Assembly: GCA_963662155.1 (NCBI GenBank)
Contig: OY759266.1
Location: 12,387,835-12,451,834 of the forward strand
Length of the DNA: 64,000 nt
Direction of reading: 5' to 3'
Source of the DNA: Lamellibrachia columna
Lineage: Eukaryota; Annelida; Polychaeta; Sabellida; Siboglinidae
Part shown: positions 20,691-29,964 of the stretch, piece by piece
Numbering within the stretch: the first letter of the stretch is position 1
Layout of the letters: each line of letters begins with the position of its first letter
Program-made: the position numbers and the translations under genes
Notes under the pieces: model-generated
Told to the model about the DNA's origin: nothing
What the model saw: the letters and a program-made list of their open reading frames with translations, nothing else
Databases searched by the model: none

Positions 20691-21020
20691 ATGTCGAGGT
20701 TGTTGTCGGCTGGACGATAGTAGGTCAGATGTCAATAGACCGTGGAGACGGCGATGTTTCGTGACGACGGCTGACGCGGACGCTCTGATGTCACACACGG
20801 GGAAGACAGTTGAACGGTCAGCTGGACGTACAGTATGTCAGCCGGCAATATGTCGTGGAGACGGCTAACGTGTCGTGACGACGGCTAACGTGTCGTGACG
20901 ACAGCTCGTGCGGACGCACTGGTGTCGCGCGCGCGGGGAAGGCAGTTGAACAGTCGGCTGAACGCTCTGTAAGTCGGCCGTCAACATGACGTGGAGACGA
21001 CGAACGTGTCGTGGACGGTC
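20690..21020. repeat. GC-rich degenerate tandem repeat (GACGACGGCTAACGTGTCGT type)
   Basis: Phrases gtggagacgg, cgtgtcgtgacgacggct, gcggacgc, ggggaaggcagttgaac and gtcggctggacg recur in the same order with a period of about 135-150 bp. A short 20-bp sub-repeat occurs near 20,869-20,900. The CpG content is high relative to the AT-rich flanks. Confidence 0.8.
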
Positions 21021-21280
21021 CCATTACGTTGTTACCCCTTTTAATATAATGCACCACGCCAAAATCGAAAACATCAAGGGTACAATTATTGCATAACCTG
21101 TTCATGCCCCATGCCTAACAATAAACTTCCAGTGTGGGCTCCCACACCACACTTGGATACTATTATTGCATAACTTGTTGATGCAATCCGTCTATATACA
21201 CTCTAACATTTACCTCACCACATCCAGGAAAATAGTTCATATAATAGCAATTCGCAGAAATTCGACATTATGACACCTAC

Positions 21281-21386
21281 CTGTGTAAACACACAAAGTG
21301 GGGATAGGCAACAGCGATCCGATTGAAGTGATCGTTGATACTGTTTACTCTAGGTCCACCAAAATTGTTTTTGGCTACCGCAACAC
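21281..21386 (-). pseudogene. KCTD3/SHKBP1-like exon (HFAVC exon), copy B, acceptor lost
   Basis: Encodes NNFGGPRVNSINDHFNR and IAVAYPHFVCLHR, paralogous to 16,803-16,902 and to KCTD3 HHNWIVAAYAHFAVCYR. The acceptor is changed from TTTACAG to CTTACCG, so the AG is gone. The donor now is CACAG|GTAGGT, two codons further on and in frame. Loss of the acceptor would skip this exon. Upstream the intron resembles copy A only for about 75 bp. Confidence 0.78.
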
Positions 21387-21499
21387 CGGTAAGAAGACCT
21401 CAAGTAAAGGTACGTTGTTATACAGCACGCTATCAAGTCCTTGGGATTGTTCAACGTGCTTACCATCGAGGTACCGAGATTAATGGTGATAACACAAGT

Positions 21500-21957
21500 C
21501 ACAATACAATGGTGAGATAGGACTGCCAATCATTAATAATCGCACGTGCCCATTAAATTATATGCGCACATAGGCTTAGTTGGTTATAGTCTTGATATCG
21601 AAAAAAAAATTATAAACAAAAACAATAGTAATATAATAACCTACTGCCATGATTTGGCATGTACCAACTACAAATCAGCGTAACTAAATAGATTACTGTA
21701 ATTGTATTTAGTTTGAAAAATAAAATGATACTCTGTAATAAATCATCTATCCGTATAAAATGGATAGGTTATATTAATAAAATACATTCATGTTGTTTAT
21801 AAAGAAATAATAATAATACTGTCATAGTGCCATGGAAACTGGATACGTAGGTTCAAGCTACTTGAAGGTGTGCAAGTGTGCAAGTGCCAGACAATGCTTA
21901 CGTCATTTGACGCAGCAGTGTCTCGGGAATGTCCGCAGGAGTTACGTAACACAGGCG
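21500..21957. other. No gene seen; 3' flank of LINE ORF1
   Basis: AT-rich DNA followed by about 130 bp of mixed sequence after the LINE ORF1 stop. No ORF2 is present, so the LINE copy is truncated here. Confidence 0.4.
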
Positions 21958-22170
21958 TCAAACACGGCGCACCTTGAAATATGCGTCCTGTTTACTGCGT
22001 ACTTGATGGACAACACCCTGAGTGTCTGTGTACAAGATATTCCTATTGAAAGACCAACAATCAGAAATCAGTTCATTTTTTTCCAAGTTCATACAGAAGT
22101 TCAGAACGAGTTTTCGTGAGGTCTTCATTCACAAATAAACGAAGGTTTAGACCCGAGGCTGTATTGTGAT
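21958..22170 (-). pseudogene. LINE ORF1 protein, C-terminal part (3' side of the gypsy insertion)
   Basis: The minus frame ...NTASGLNLRLFVNEDLTK, RSELLYELGKNELISDCW, then VVHQVRSKQDAYFKVRRV and stop, is the C-terminal domain typical of LINE ORF1 RNA-binding proteins. It joins in frame to the N-terminal part at 26,942-27,440 when the gypsy element and one copy of its 5-bp target duplication are removed. ORF1 binds LINE RNA as a chaperone. The downstream ORF2 is missing. Confidence 0.82.
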
Positions 22171-22290
22171 TGTAGTGAACGCATGTTTATGAGCTGACAT
22201 TTATTCTCGAACTGGGGCTGAGAACCGTAAGGGAACTGGTAGCCAAGTACATAGGGGCTCGTAAGTACAATAGCCATTGCATATGCCACA
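22171..22290 (-). repeat. 3' LTR (120 bp)
   Basis: Begins TGTAGTGAAC and ends TATGCCACA on the + strand (TG...CA). It is identical to the other LTR except G versus A at the AATRACC/AATRGCC site. LTRs of 120 bp are very short for Ty3/gypsy, so promoter and polyadenylation signals must be compact or extend into the leader. Confidence 0.95.
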
Positions 22291-22299
22291 TTCCTCCCA
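22291..22299 (-). other. Polypurine tract
   Basis: TGGGAGGAA on the minus strand lies immediately inside the 3' LTR. This is the usual position of the plus-strand DNA primer in LTR retrotransposons. Confidence 0.8.
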
Positions 22300-22466
22300 A
22301 CGTTAGTTGCTGTTCCACAGTCCTGTAAAGCGTATAATAACAAAATGAACATTATCGTTAAGTGCCCAATTGGCTAGTGTCCTTGAAATAAACTGCTGCC
22401 AACTGGCATAACTATATGTAGAGTCCAGTATGAACTGAGTACTATAAATTTGCATTATACATGTTA

Positions 22467-24144
22467 TTACAAGTCGAAACGTTTCGGTTGCTGTCTGACT
22501 CGTGTTGAACGACGTAGTTCAAACTCCGGCTCGGGCGGTGTGCGGTCGGTTGGCTGAGCTGGCCTATACGGCGCCGGCGTCGACGGCGCTGTCGGAGTCG
22601 ATGTCCTGTTCTCCGTCGGAGTCGATGTCCTGTTCTCCGCCTCGGACGGCTCCGGCTCGATCGTTCGCTGTCGCGGCTCCTCCACGTAAATGGGAAGCTC
22701 ACGAACCACTTGACTGCTCGACAGTCTACTTTGTAGCTGGTCGATGTGGCGTCTGGCGATCGTGCCATCTTCAAGACGTACGGTGTATGATACCGGACCC
22801 GTCTGTGTGACAACAGTGCCTGGAGACCAGTTAGTTTTGTTGCCACGATACATCAGCGCGTACACCAGGTCACCAGGTTGATATTGTCGTGCCTGTGTGT
22901 GTTGGTCGTGTCTCTCTTTCTGTGTTGTCTGTTTGCTGATCGCTCTGCCGGACACGTCAGGTATTATCCGATCCAACCTCGTCCTCAGTTTTCGCCCAGT
23001 CAGCAGTTCTGCTGGTGATACGCCTGTTGTGGTGTGTGGCGTGATTCTGTAGTCGAGTAAGAAGTGAGCGATTCGTGTCTCGAGATCACCTTGTAGGCGT
23101 TGTACCCCTCCCTTGAGGATGCCCACGGCCCTCTCGGGTAGGCAGTTCGTTGCTGGGTGATGGGGCGCACTGGTTACGTGTTTTATACCATTGCGTCGGC
23201 AGAAACTCTGGAACTCTTCACTGACGAAGCCTGTAGCGTTGTCACTCACGATGACATCCGGTATGCCATGTGAACTGAAGATCCATTTGAGTTTGCTGAT
23301 CGTGATGGCAGAAGTCGTGTAGGCTTCAATCCACTTGGAATGCGCATCTATGACCACTAGGATCATCTTTCCCATAACCGGTCCGGCATAGTCGATGTGC
23401 ACTCGTGACCACGGTCTGTCAGGGAATGACCATGGCTGCAGTGGAGCTTCTGTAGGCTTATGGCGGCTTCGCCTGCATATGTCGCACGAGTTGACTGTTC
23501 TTTCAATGTCACTGTCAATGCCGGGCCACCACATGAAACTGCGGCCCACGGCTTTCATACGCACTATGCCTGAATGTGCGTTGTGTAACTCCTCCAGCAT
23601 CGCATTGCGGTAGCGACTGGGAATGACTACACGTGCGCCCCACATGAGACAACCATCAGTGATGCTGAGCTCGGTCCTCCGTTTATGGTAGGGCTTCAGT
23701 AGATCATTGTCCTCGAGTTGTGGGAAACCATCTCTCGCTCTCATGAAGACTTTAGAGAGTATCGCGTCACGCATCGTCTCATTGCGAATGTCGCAAGACG
23801 TCACAGGCGACATGTCCATATACTGCATTGCTAGTATAGTCTCTCCTGGCACCGGCACGTGTGTCGGTGCGCCACCTAGCGGGAGGCGGCTCAGTGAGTC
23901 GGCCTGGGGTATACTCGACCCCGGCCTGTGGACGATCTGGTACTCATAGGCTGCCAATGTCAAAGCCCATCGTTGCATACGAGGAGATAGCATTTGCGGT
24001 ACTGCTTTCTGCTCTCCAAAAAGACCCAGAAGTGGTTTGTGGTCCGTCACGATCAGGAATGGTCGACCCCACAGGTACTGGTGAAACTTGGTTAGCCCTG
24101 CGATGACAGCTAGCCCTTCCTTGTCAATTTGCGCGTAGTTTTTT
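22467..24144 (-). CDS. Gypsy Pol, RNase H end and integrase (second frame)
   Basis: Continues Pol after the one-base frame change. The RNase H end reads NYAQIDKEGLAVIAG. The integrase zinc domain (HHCC) uses H...H about 23.6 kb and CDICRRS. The catalytic core has D in HIDYAGP, D in VSDNATGF and E in CLPERAV. A GPY/F-type C-terminal module (GPVSYTVRLEDG) follows, then a Pro/Thr/Arg-rich tail with two repeats of ENRTSTPT. Integrase inserts the cDNA, giving the 5-bp duplication seen here. All three catalytic acidic residues are present. Confidence 0.93.
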
Positions 24145-26505
24145 CTCAGCTGCCGAAAGGCTTCTTGAGTAGTACGCGATCGGTCTCTCGACACGGTCGT
24201 CAAACGCATGTGCGAGGACCGCACCGACTCCGTACGGCGATGCGTCACAGGTGAGCACGAGTGGCTTTGAAGAGTCGAAGTGAGTCATTACCTGAGGTGT
24301 ACTCAGCATCTCCTTCGTCTGCGCGAAAGCGTCCTGTTGAGCCTTGCTCCAACGCCATCTCGTCTCTTTCCTCAATAGCTGGTGCAGTGGTGCCAGAACT
24401 GTCGAGAGGTTGGACACAAACCTACCATAGTGGTTTACCATACCCAGATACGACCGAAGCTCTGCCACGTTAACAGGAGCGGGAGCGTCTCGAACGGCCA
24501 CGAGTGCGTGTCCCGATGGATGAATGCCCAAGGCGTCTATGCGATGGCCCAGGTATTCAACCTCCTCGACCATGAAGTGACATTTTTGTCTCTTCAAGCA
24601 GAAACCTGCGCTCATCAGGCGTTCCATCACCAGATCCAGTGTCTGCAAGTGTTCTTCGTCAGTCCTTCCAGTTACAAGCACGTCATCGAGATACACCATA
24701 GTGTTTTTGATGCCCTTGAGTAAAGAGTCCATCACTCGTTGATAAATGCCCGGTGCTGAGGATACTCCGTAGGGAAGGCGTTTGTAAGTAAATAGCCCCC
24801 TAGGAGTGTTGATCGTTACATACTTGCGACTTTCGGGATGTAACTCGATTTGTTCGTAAGCGTGGCGCATATCGAGTTTCGTGTAGGATGTGCCATTGCC
24901 AAGTTGTGCGTACAAGTCTTCTATTCTTGGAATGGGATACCTGTCTAGCTTCGCTACCTGATTCACCGTCAGCTTGTAGTCTCCACACAGACGAACGCTA
25001 TTGTCGGCTTTCATCACGGGAACTACCGGTGTCGCCCAATCAGAGTATTGTACTGGCTCTATGATGTCATCTGCCAGCAAACGATCCAGTTCCTTGTCCA
25101 TCATGTCGCGCATAGCATACGGTAATGGTCGAGCTTTGAAGTACTTTGGTGTCGCATTTTCTTCGACATAGATCTTCGCTGCCTCTGTCTTGGCGGCTAG
25201 GTGCGAGTCTTTGAAAACCGCGTCATACTTCTGGAGTAACGCCTCAAGTCGCGGATCTGACGTTCTATCGTCTCGACGTGTCGAAGACGACGCACCTAAA
25301 TGATGGATCCTGATCCAATCAAGTTGTAGCATGCTGAGCCAATTTCTGCCTAGCAAACTTGGTCCGTTTCCGGGAACGACCATCAGGGGAAGTGTGTGAC
25401 ATTCTCCCTTTTTGCCTTCGACCTTCACGTCCACGATGCCCTTGATCTTCACGCACTGCCCGGTGTATGTGCGCAAGGTGTCGTGTGAATGCTCCAAGTG
25501 TGGACGTGGTCGCGTCCAGTGTCGACGCCACGTCTCTTCACTGACGACTGATAGGGTCGCCCCTGTGTCGACCTCCATCTGTAACATCTGTCCATCAACA
25601 TTGAGTGAGGTAACAATCGGGTCAGGGCGTGGCCCCTTCACTGTGTACAGCGAATACATCGACCCATGATTCTCTTCTCGCCCCGTTGCTCTCATATGAT
25701 GGGTGTGATTTCTCGGCTTGTATTTCTTTGAGAAACAGTGGCTCTCGATGTGGCCTATCTTCTTGCAGAAACGACACTCAGTGTCTCTGAAACGACACTC
25801 GCTTGGCAGATGTGTCGTCTTGCCACACCTGTAACATGCTTTCAACTGCGAATGAGTGGGAGTCCCTTTTTTTACTTTGTGACTGCACTGTTTACGCGTG
25901 GAGACCTTGTCTGCGTCGGCGTAATACACAGTAGTGTCCTTAGTGTGGAGCTGTGCCGCATTTGTGGCAGCTGACTCCATAGCTAGAGCTAACTGAAAAG
26001 CTTTATCAAAACTCAAGTCCGACTCCCCCAGCAATCTCCGCTGGATGGCAGTGTCTGCCACACCACACACTAACCTGTCCCGTAGGTTTTCCTCCAAGAT
26101 TAATTTTTCAGTTAAATTAACCCCTGTGCTGGTCTTGCCAAAATCACAGTTACGTGCTAACCCTTTTAACTCTGCCACAAAGTCTTTGACACTTTGGCCC
26201 TGTTTGCGGTATGTTGAATAGAAATTATATCGCTGTAATATGGCGTTTGGTTTGGGTTCAAAATGAGAAGAAAGTAAATCGCACAGTTCTTTGTATGTCA
26301 ACTCAGCTGGCCTTCGTGGCGCTGTCAAACTGCGCAACAGAGTGTAAGTGTCAGTGCCTATGACCGAAAGCAAAATAGCCCGCTGCTTATTGACAGCGTT
26401 AGTGTCAGCTGAAATGTCATTGGCTTCGAAATAAAAACCCAGCCTGTCCATGTAGGACGACCAGTCCTTTCCCGAAAATTCGGGCAACGTTCCGTGTACA
26501 GCCAT
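24124..26505 (-). CDS. Gypsy Gag-protease-RT-RNase H (first frame)
   Basis: The ATG at 26,505 opens a 793-codon frame. Gag starts MAVHGTLPEFSGKDW. Two CX2CX4HX4C zinc knuckles (CYRCGKTTHLPSEC and CRFCKKIGHIESHC) lie near residues 220-255. The protease has DTGA near residue 312. The RT has LRLCGDYK, LDMRHAYEQI, LPYGVSSAP and catalytic YLDD near residue 603. RNase H begins LTCDASPYG near residue 753. The frame ends prematurely at 24,124 because of an extra A in an A6 run. Gag and Pol are otherwise in one frame with no internal slip site between them. Confidence 0.94.
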   Translation of the reverse strand: MAVHGTLPEFSGKDWSSYMDRLGFYFEANDISADTNAVNKQRAILLSVIGTDTYTLLRSLTAPRRPAELTYKELCDLLSSHFEPKPNAILQRYNFYSTYRKQGQSVKDFVAELKGLARNCDFGKTSTGVNLTEKLILEENLRDRLVCGVADTAIQRRLLGESDLSFDKAFQLALAMESAATNAAQLHTKDTTVYYADADKVSTRKQCSHKVKKGTPTHSQLKACYRCGKTTHLPSECRFRDTECRFCKKIGHIESHCFSKKYKPRNHTHHMRATGREENHGSMYSLYTVKGPRPDPIVTSLNVDGQMLQMEVDTGATLSVVSEETWRRHWTRPRPHLEHSHDTLRTYTGQCVKIKGIVDVKVEGKKGECHTLPLMVVPGNGPSLLGRNWLSMLQLDWIRIHHLGASSSTRRDDRTSDPRLEALLQKYDAVFKDSHLAAKTEAAKIYVEENATPKYFKARPLPYAMRDMMDKELDRLLADDIIEPVQYSDWATPVVPVMKADNSVRLCGDYKLTVNQVAKLDRYPIPRIEDLYAQLGNGTSYTKLDMRHAYEQIELHPESRKYVTINTPRGLFTYKRLPYGVSSAPGIYQRVMDSLLKGIKNTMVYLDDVLVTGRTDEEHLQTLDLVMERLMSAGFCLKRQKCHFMVEEVEYLGHRIDALGIHPSGHALVAVRDAPAPVNVAELRSYLGMVNHYGRFVSNLSTVLAPLHQLLRKETRWRWSKAQQDAFAQTKEMLSTPQVMTHFDSSKPLVLTCDASPYGVGAVLAHAFDDRVERPIAYYSRSLSAAEKKLRAN
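24139..24144 (-). other. A6 run causing a +1 frame change in RNase H
   Basis: The minus strand reads GAGAAAAAACTACGC. With six A residues the Pol frame runs into a stop seven codons after CTG-GAG-type residues. The family motif EKNYAQ continues in the next frame, as expected for five A residues. Possible causes are a homopolymer mutation, a sequencing error or frameshifting. Mutation or error is favoured because the site is inside a conserved domain. Confidence 0.85.
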
Positions 26506-26797
26506 AGTAACAGCGAAGCACAACAGTAAACACCGTACGACAATGAATACTTGCGGTTGCCCCTTTTCGCCGTACTTGTTGACATTAATTTAGCCACGGT
26601 GACGTTTCCGCTGGCTTGCGAGTTCCGAGTGTTGGTGTCGATAATTCAGTTTCGCTGACGCTGCGTCAGCGAGTCCGAAAGTAGCTTCAAAGTTCACTTT
26701 TCCGCGTCGTCTCGGTAATTACTCGATATCCAGTAATGACAGTCGATGTCAAAACGTATAAGTCCCGTTTCTATTTACTGAATTAGTAAATGTATTA

Positions 26798-26814
26798 TCC
26801 CATCCTCGTCGCCA
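26798..26814 (-). other. Primer binding site matching tRNA-Ser(GCT)
   Basis: In element sense, TGGCGACGAGGATGGGA lies two bases inside the 5' LTR. It is complementary over 17 nt to the 3' end (ending CGTCGCCA) of animal tRNA-Ser(GCT), as I recall that sequence. This identifies the minus-strand primer of reverse transcription. Confidence 0.88.
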
Positions 26815-26816
26815 AA

Positions 26817-26936
26817 TGTAGTGAACGCATGTTTATGAGCTGACATTTATTCTCGAACTGGGGCTGAGAACCGTAAGGGAACTGGTAGCCAAGTACATAG
26901 GGGCTCGTAAGTACAATAACCATTGCATATGCCACA
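26817..26936 (-). repeat. 5' LTR (120 bp)
   Basis: Carries TG...CA ends and one mismatch to the 3' LTR. The untranslated leader between it and the gag ATG (26,505) is about 310 bp. Transcription is inferred to start in or near this LTR. No clear TATA box is visible. Confidence 0.95.
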
Positions 26937-26941
26937 GTGAT

Positions 26942-27440
26942 GTTTTAGGTTGACTCGAGCTCTGTATATAGCGTCCCTACGACGTTCGCTATTTAGTGTA
27001 ATAATTGTAGTGCGTGGTCGCCCGCCATCCGTTTTAGGGCGGCCAATTGTGTGCGCTCGCTCAATCTCGTGAGACTGCAGGACTGGGGTTAACTTCATAT
27101 GATCATTGACAATGTCTAGGATAGCATTTTCAATTTCACCAATACCTACAGATTCGGGTATTCCTTCTATTCTCAAATTGGATCTTCTAGAATATTGCTC
27201 GATGCTGTCGTTGGCCGACTCTACTTTCAAGTTGTTTGATTTTCTCGTCCTTCTCTTTCAGTTTGTTTTAGTTGCTCAGTCTGAGCTGCTAAGTAGTCTA
27301 TTTTGTCAGCAATCTCTTGTGGGAACAGAGCTCGTTTCAATTGTTTTATAACATCACTGTCACTCAGAGTTTCAATAATGGTAAGTTTTAGAAGTTCATT
27401 GTCAATACCTTCAAAGCGAGTAGCCTCTGACGAGCTTTTT
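26942..27440 (-). pseudogene. LINE ORF1 protein, N-terminal part (5' side of the gypsy insertion)
   Basis: Minus frames give FEGIDNELLKLTIIETL, a predicted coiled coil (LKEKDEKIKQLESRVESAND), then SIEQYSRRSNLRIEGIPESV and RPRTTIITLNSERRRDAIYR. The last two are the RRM-like core of LINE ORF1 proteins. One frame change separates the coiled coil from the upstream part (near 27,250), so it was probably already dead when the gypsy element arrived. The frame continues across the insertion into 22,170-21,958. Confidence 0.83.
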
Positions 27441-27761
27441 TGGCAATGCTTGGGCGGTATGATGTCTTATTGTCGTTGGTGACACGTCTGATAGGTGTGT
27501 CAAATGTGGCATGTCCAAGATGGACGTTCAATATGGCAGCACGCTGAATCTGACAGACCCATAGATTATGTGCAAATCCACCCCCATCTTAGGGTATTGT
27601 GAATGTTTATCTCACCAGATTCATCGTACGGATCGTTGGAAGTTCGATGTCATTAGATAACTTCATTATTTTCCGTCGCATTGTAACAAGAGAACATCGT
27701 CACACGAGAGCTCAACGAAACGCGGCCTGCTCCGTCCGACGTCATGAGTCGGACCATATAT

Positions 27762-27990
27762 AAGTTAACGTTTCTGCCTGATTGTATCCCTACCAATATT
27801 ATCTGGACAATATCCTATCTTTAAATACATGGACACTATTCCGGAAATACTGTTTATCAGACAAAATATATCCTGGATATTGTTCTTCTACTGCTTTATA
27901 TATATACAGAATGTCTGCAAATTGTCCAGTTTCTGAGGTTTATTTTGACTGTCTTTGGAGACGTATAATTGAATTACAGTTAATAATTTA
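27762..27990. repeat. Intronic block of the KCTD3-like locus, copy C
   Basis: Matches 13,205-13,400 and 18,835-19,300, including the Tctggacaatatcc and tatcctggatattgttct phrases. It sits 3' (minus-strand sense) of the STQPG exon at 28.5 kb, as in copy A. Confidence 0.8.
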
Positions 27991-28470
27991 TTATTTAAGC
28001 AGTCACATCTGTCAAAAATGCAATTTGCTGGACCAGTAATTTGAGTTAATAAAAAATTAAGGTGGCTCCTCGAATTTTACTATTAAATTCATGTGTCTCA
28101 TGACCCTATTGTCTTATCAACTTATGCTCCTATTGCATGCCATGATTTTGTCTATCCATTATACACTTTTGATTGGTCGATGTTTGTATAATTATTATAA
28201 TTTGTATTTACGGATATAAGAATTATTAGTTGTTTTTTTTCTTAAATAAAAGCATTCCTCTTCACATGACAGGCGGGTCCAGACTAACAACAAAGAGGTG
28301 CCCAGTTTTCCAATAAAACACAAAGAATAGCAACTATAGTTATCCATATTTCCACACAGACAGCACAATGGAAGGTATATATAAAAAAAAAATTATTACG
28401 TAACATTATATATACTAATTTACTTAAATATCTAATGCTTGTAATTCAAGATCCTCTCAATGTGACTTAC

Positions 28471-28590
28471 CAAAGCCGTTACTGTGGATATACTGAAGGT
28501 GTGGTTCCACGTTCTCTATGGAGATGACCTTGAATGATGCCAAGGGCATCAAGCCAGGCTGTGTGCTGATCATGTCATGGAAATTAGCTG
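28471..28590 (-). pseudogene. KCTD3/SHKBP1-like exon (STQPG exon), copy C
   Basis: Encodes FHDMISTQPGLMPLASFK, VISIENVEP and LQYIHSNGFG, ending at the strong donor TTTG|GTAAGT, the same as copy A. It matches KCTD3 RGMISTQPGSTPLASFK. The 5' part of the exon (the NNHVRTW segment in KCTD3) has diverged or been lost and no acceptor is evident. Flanking intron DNA aligns with copy A. It is the least damaged copy of this motif. Confidence 0.8.
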
Positions 28591-28699
28591 TGTCCTAACC
28601 GTATCCATCCAGACTAATATGACTAGCTGTAATCATAATCAATGCTTCAATTTGGATTATTTGAAAAGAAAATCAAGCTTTCTCTTGTATATTTATCTT

Positions 28700-29150
28700 A
28701 AGTTACACAACTGTGGATATAAGAGTGCATAAACGCTATAAAAGTGACATGGTTATCATCATTAAAAAAATAGCAACAACACGCTTTTTCAATGCCCCTA
28801 CTACTATTTTCTTATTTTCTAGCATAAAAAACATGCACACTGTGTTTTATTTATCTGTTTTGTCAGTGTTATAAGGCAAAGCATGTTAATCGTGATGACT
28901 AGTAAATATAAAGCTTTAGTTATTTTTAATTATTACTACGAATATGGGTATATCAAGGACACATTAGCTATACAGTGACCTTAATACACAAATCTCAACA
29001 ACTGCTGTATTTGCAAGATATTTATGAAATACACATCACAGTTTCATTCAAAAGATGACAATTAAAATATGATGAAACAACATCCTCATAGAAATAGCGA
29101 ATTGCTGGTGCAATTTTGCACATTTGCATAACATTTCATTTGTCCATATA
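28700..29150. other. No gene seen
   Basis: AT-rich intron-like DNA between two KCTD3-like exon remnants. The DMQKFPL exon expected here is not found. Confidence 0.45.
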
Positions 29151-29218
29151 CTTATACAAAACTATCTCCGCTGCGACCCCCCTAGAGAACACTGATTGGC
29201 CGTCACGAGGAGTCTTAC

Positions 29219-29570
29219 CTGCCAGTTCTGTGTCATGGCATGGCACACCCCGACCTTGCCTGCCCTGTTGAGTGCAGCCACCGTGTGATTTACCTGCCAG
29301 TTCTGTGTCATGGCCTTGCCTGTCATACCGAATAGAGCCAATGTGAGTAAAAAAACCTTCCACGGTGAGAGATTTACCTGCAAGTTCTTTCATTGTATGC
29401 CACACCCCGACCTTGCATGTCGTACTGAGAGCAATCATGAGATATTTAACTGCCAGTTCAGTGTCATGGTGTGCCACACTCTGACCTTGCCTGTCCTACT
29501 GAGTGCTGCGAGTTGATTGCCAATGGAGAACAGGTTGTTCATGACAACATACATCTGGAATTTGCCTGCT
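29219..29570 (-). pseudogene. KCTD3/SHKBP1-like WD40 exon with its 3' end tandemly multiplied (copy C)
   Basis: Acceptor CCCCTCAGCAG|GC (about 29,567) opens KFQMYVVMNNLFSIGNQ followed by LAALSRTGKVRVWHTMTLNWQ-type residues. These align residue for residue with KCTD3 [31 protein letters not shown]...WQ. Its own donor is mutated (CAG|TT for CAG|GT). Three further partial copies of the exon's last ~50-65 bp plus donor follow, ending near 29,378, 29,293 and 29,219. They have donors GTAAAT, GTAAAT and GTAAGA, and spacing is about 72-85 bp. The last copy (VAALNRAGKVGVCHAMTQNW) is closest to the family. This exon is missing from copies A and B. Confidence 0.82.
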
Positions 29571-29579
29571 GAGGGGAGA

Positions 29580-29900
29580 GAACACTTTTATTCAGTGAAG
29601 TAGCACGACGTTTTCAGAAAACCATGTCTATTAATGCTAAAGATGTGACAATACTGTTATTGACATTTGTTAATTTCATAGCTACAAACCAACTATCCCA
29701 GAAGCGAAAAAACCTTTGAGAAGGGAAATACGGAGTTGTGTACGTAAACCGTGTCTTTCCGTTGTCCCATAATTAATAATGTTTTATAATACAAGCAACC
29801 TAAATAATACAAGTGGTCTTAAATTACGACCGTTCATACAAATTTAAATTATTCTATTGGGTCACACCCTCATGAAAAAATATGACTTCCACATTTTAAA
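29580..29900. other. No gene seen
   Basis: AT-rich. The next upstream exons of the KCTD3-like copy C are not recognisable. Confidence 0.4.
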
Positions 29901-29964
29901 ACCAACATTGTTATGATAGTTATCATGCCTAATGTGTGGAACAATAATTTTTTAACAGTGTTAC

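Larger units (their letters stand above)
22166..26941 (-). mobile_element. Ty3/gypsy retrotransposon with 120-bp LTRs, inserted in LINE ORF1
   Basis: A complete element of 4,766 bp between 22,171 and 26,936, flanked by the 5-bp target duplication GTGAT (22,166-22,170 and 26,937-26,941). Order on the minus strand: 5' LTR, tRNA-Ser primer site, gag, protease, RT, RNase H, integrase, polypurine tract, 3' LTR. There is no env. The LTRs differ at one position of 120, so the insertion is recent relative to its host LINE. The only obvious coding lesion is a one-base frame change in the RNase H region. Confidence 0.95.

Noticed and set aside
21298..21520. Plus-strand frame reading SDPIEVIVDTVYSRSTK across the copy B exon
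   Set aside because: The minus strand of the same DNA matches KCTD3 with correct splice phase in copy A, so the plus frame is a shadow.
22502..25974. Several plus-strand frames of 70-113 codons
   Set aside because: All lie antisense to the intact gypsy gag-pol and show no family motif.
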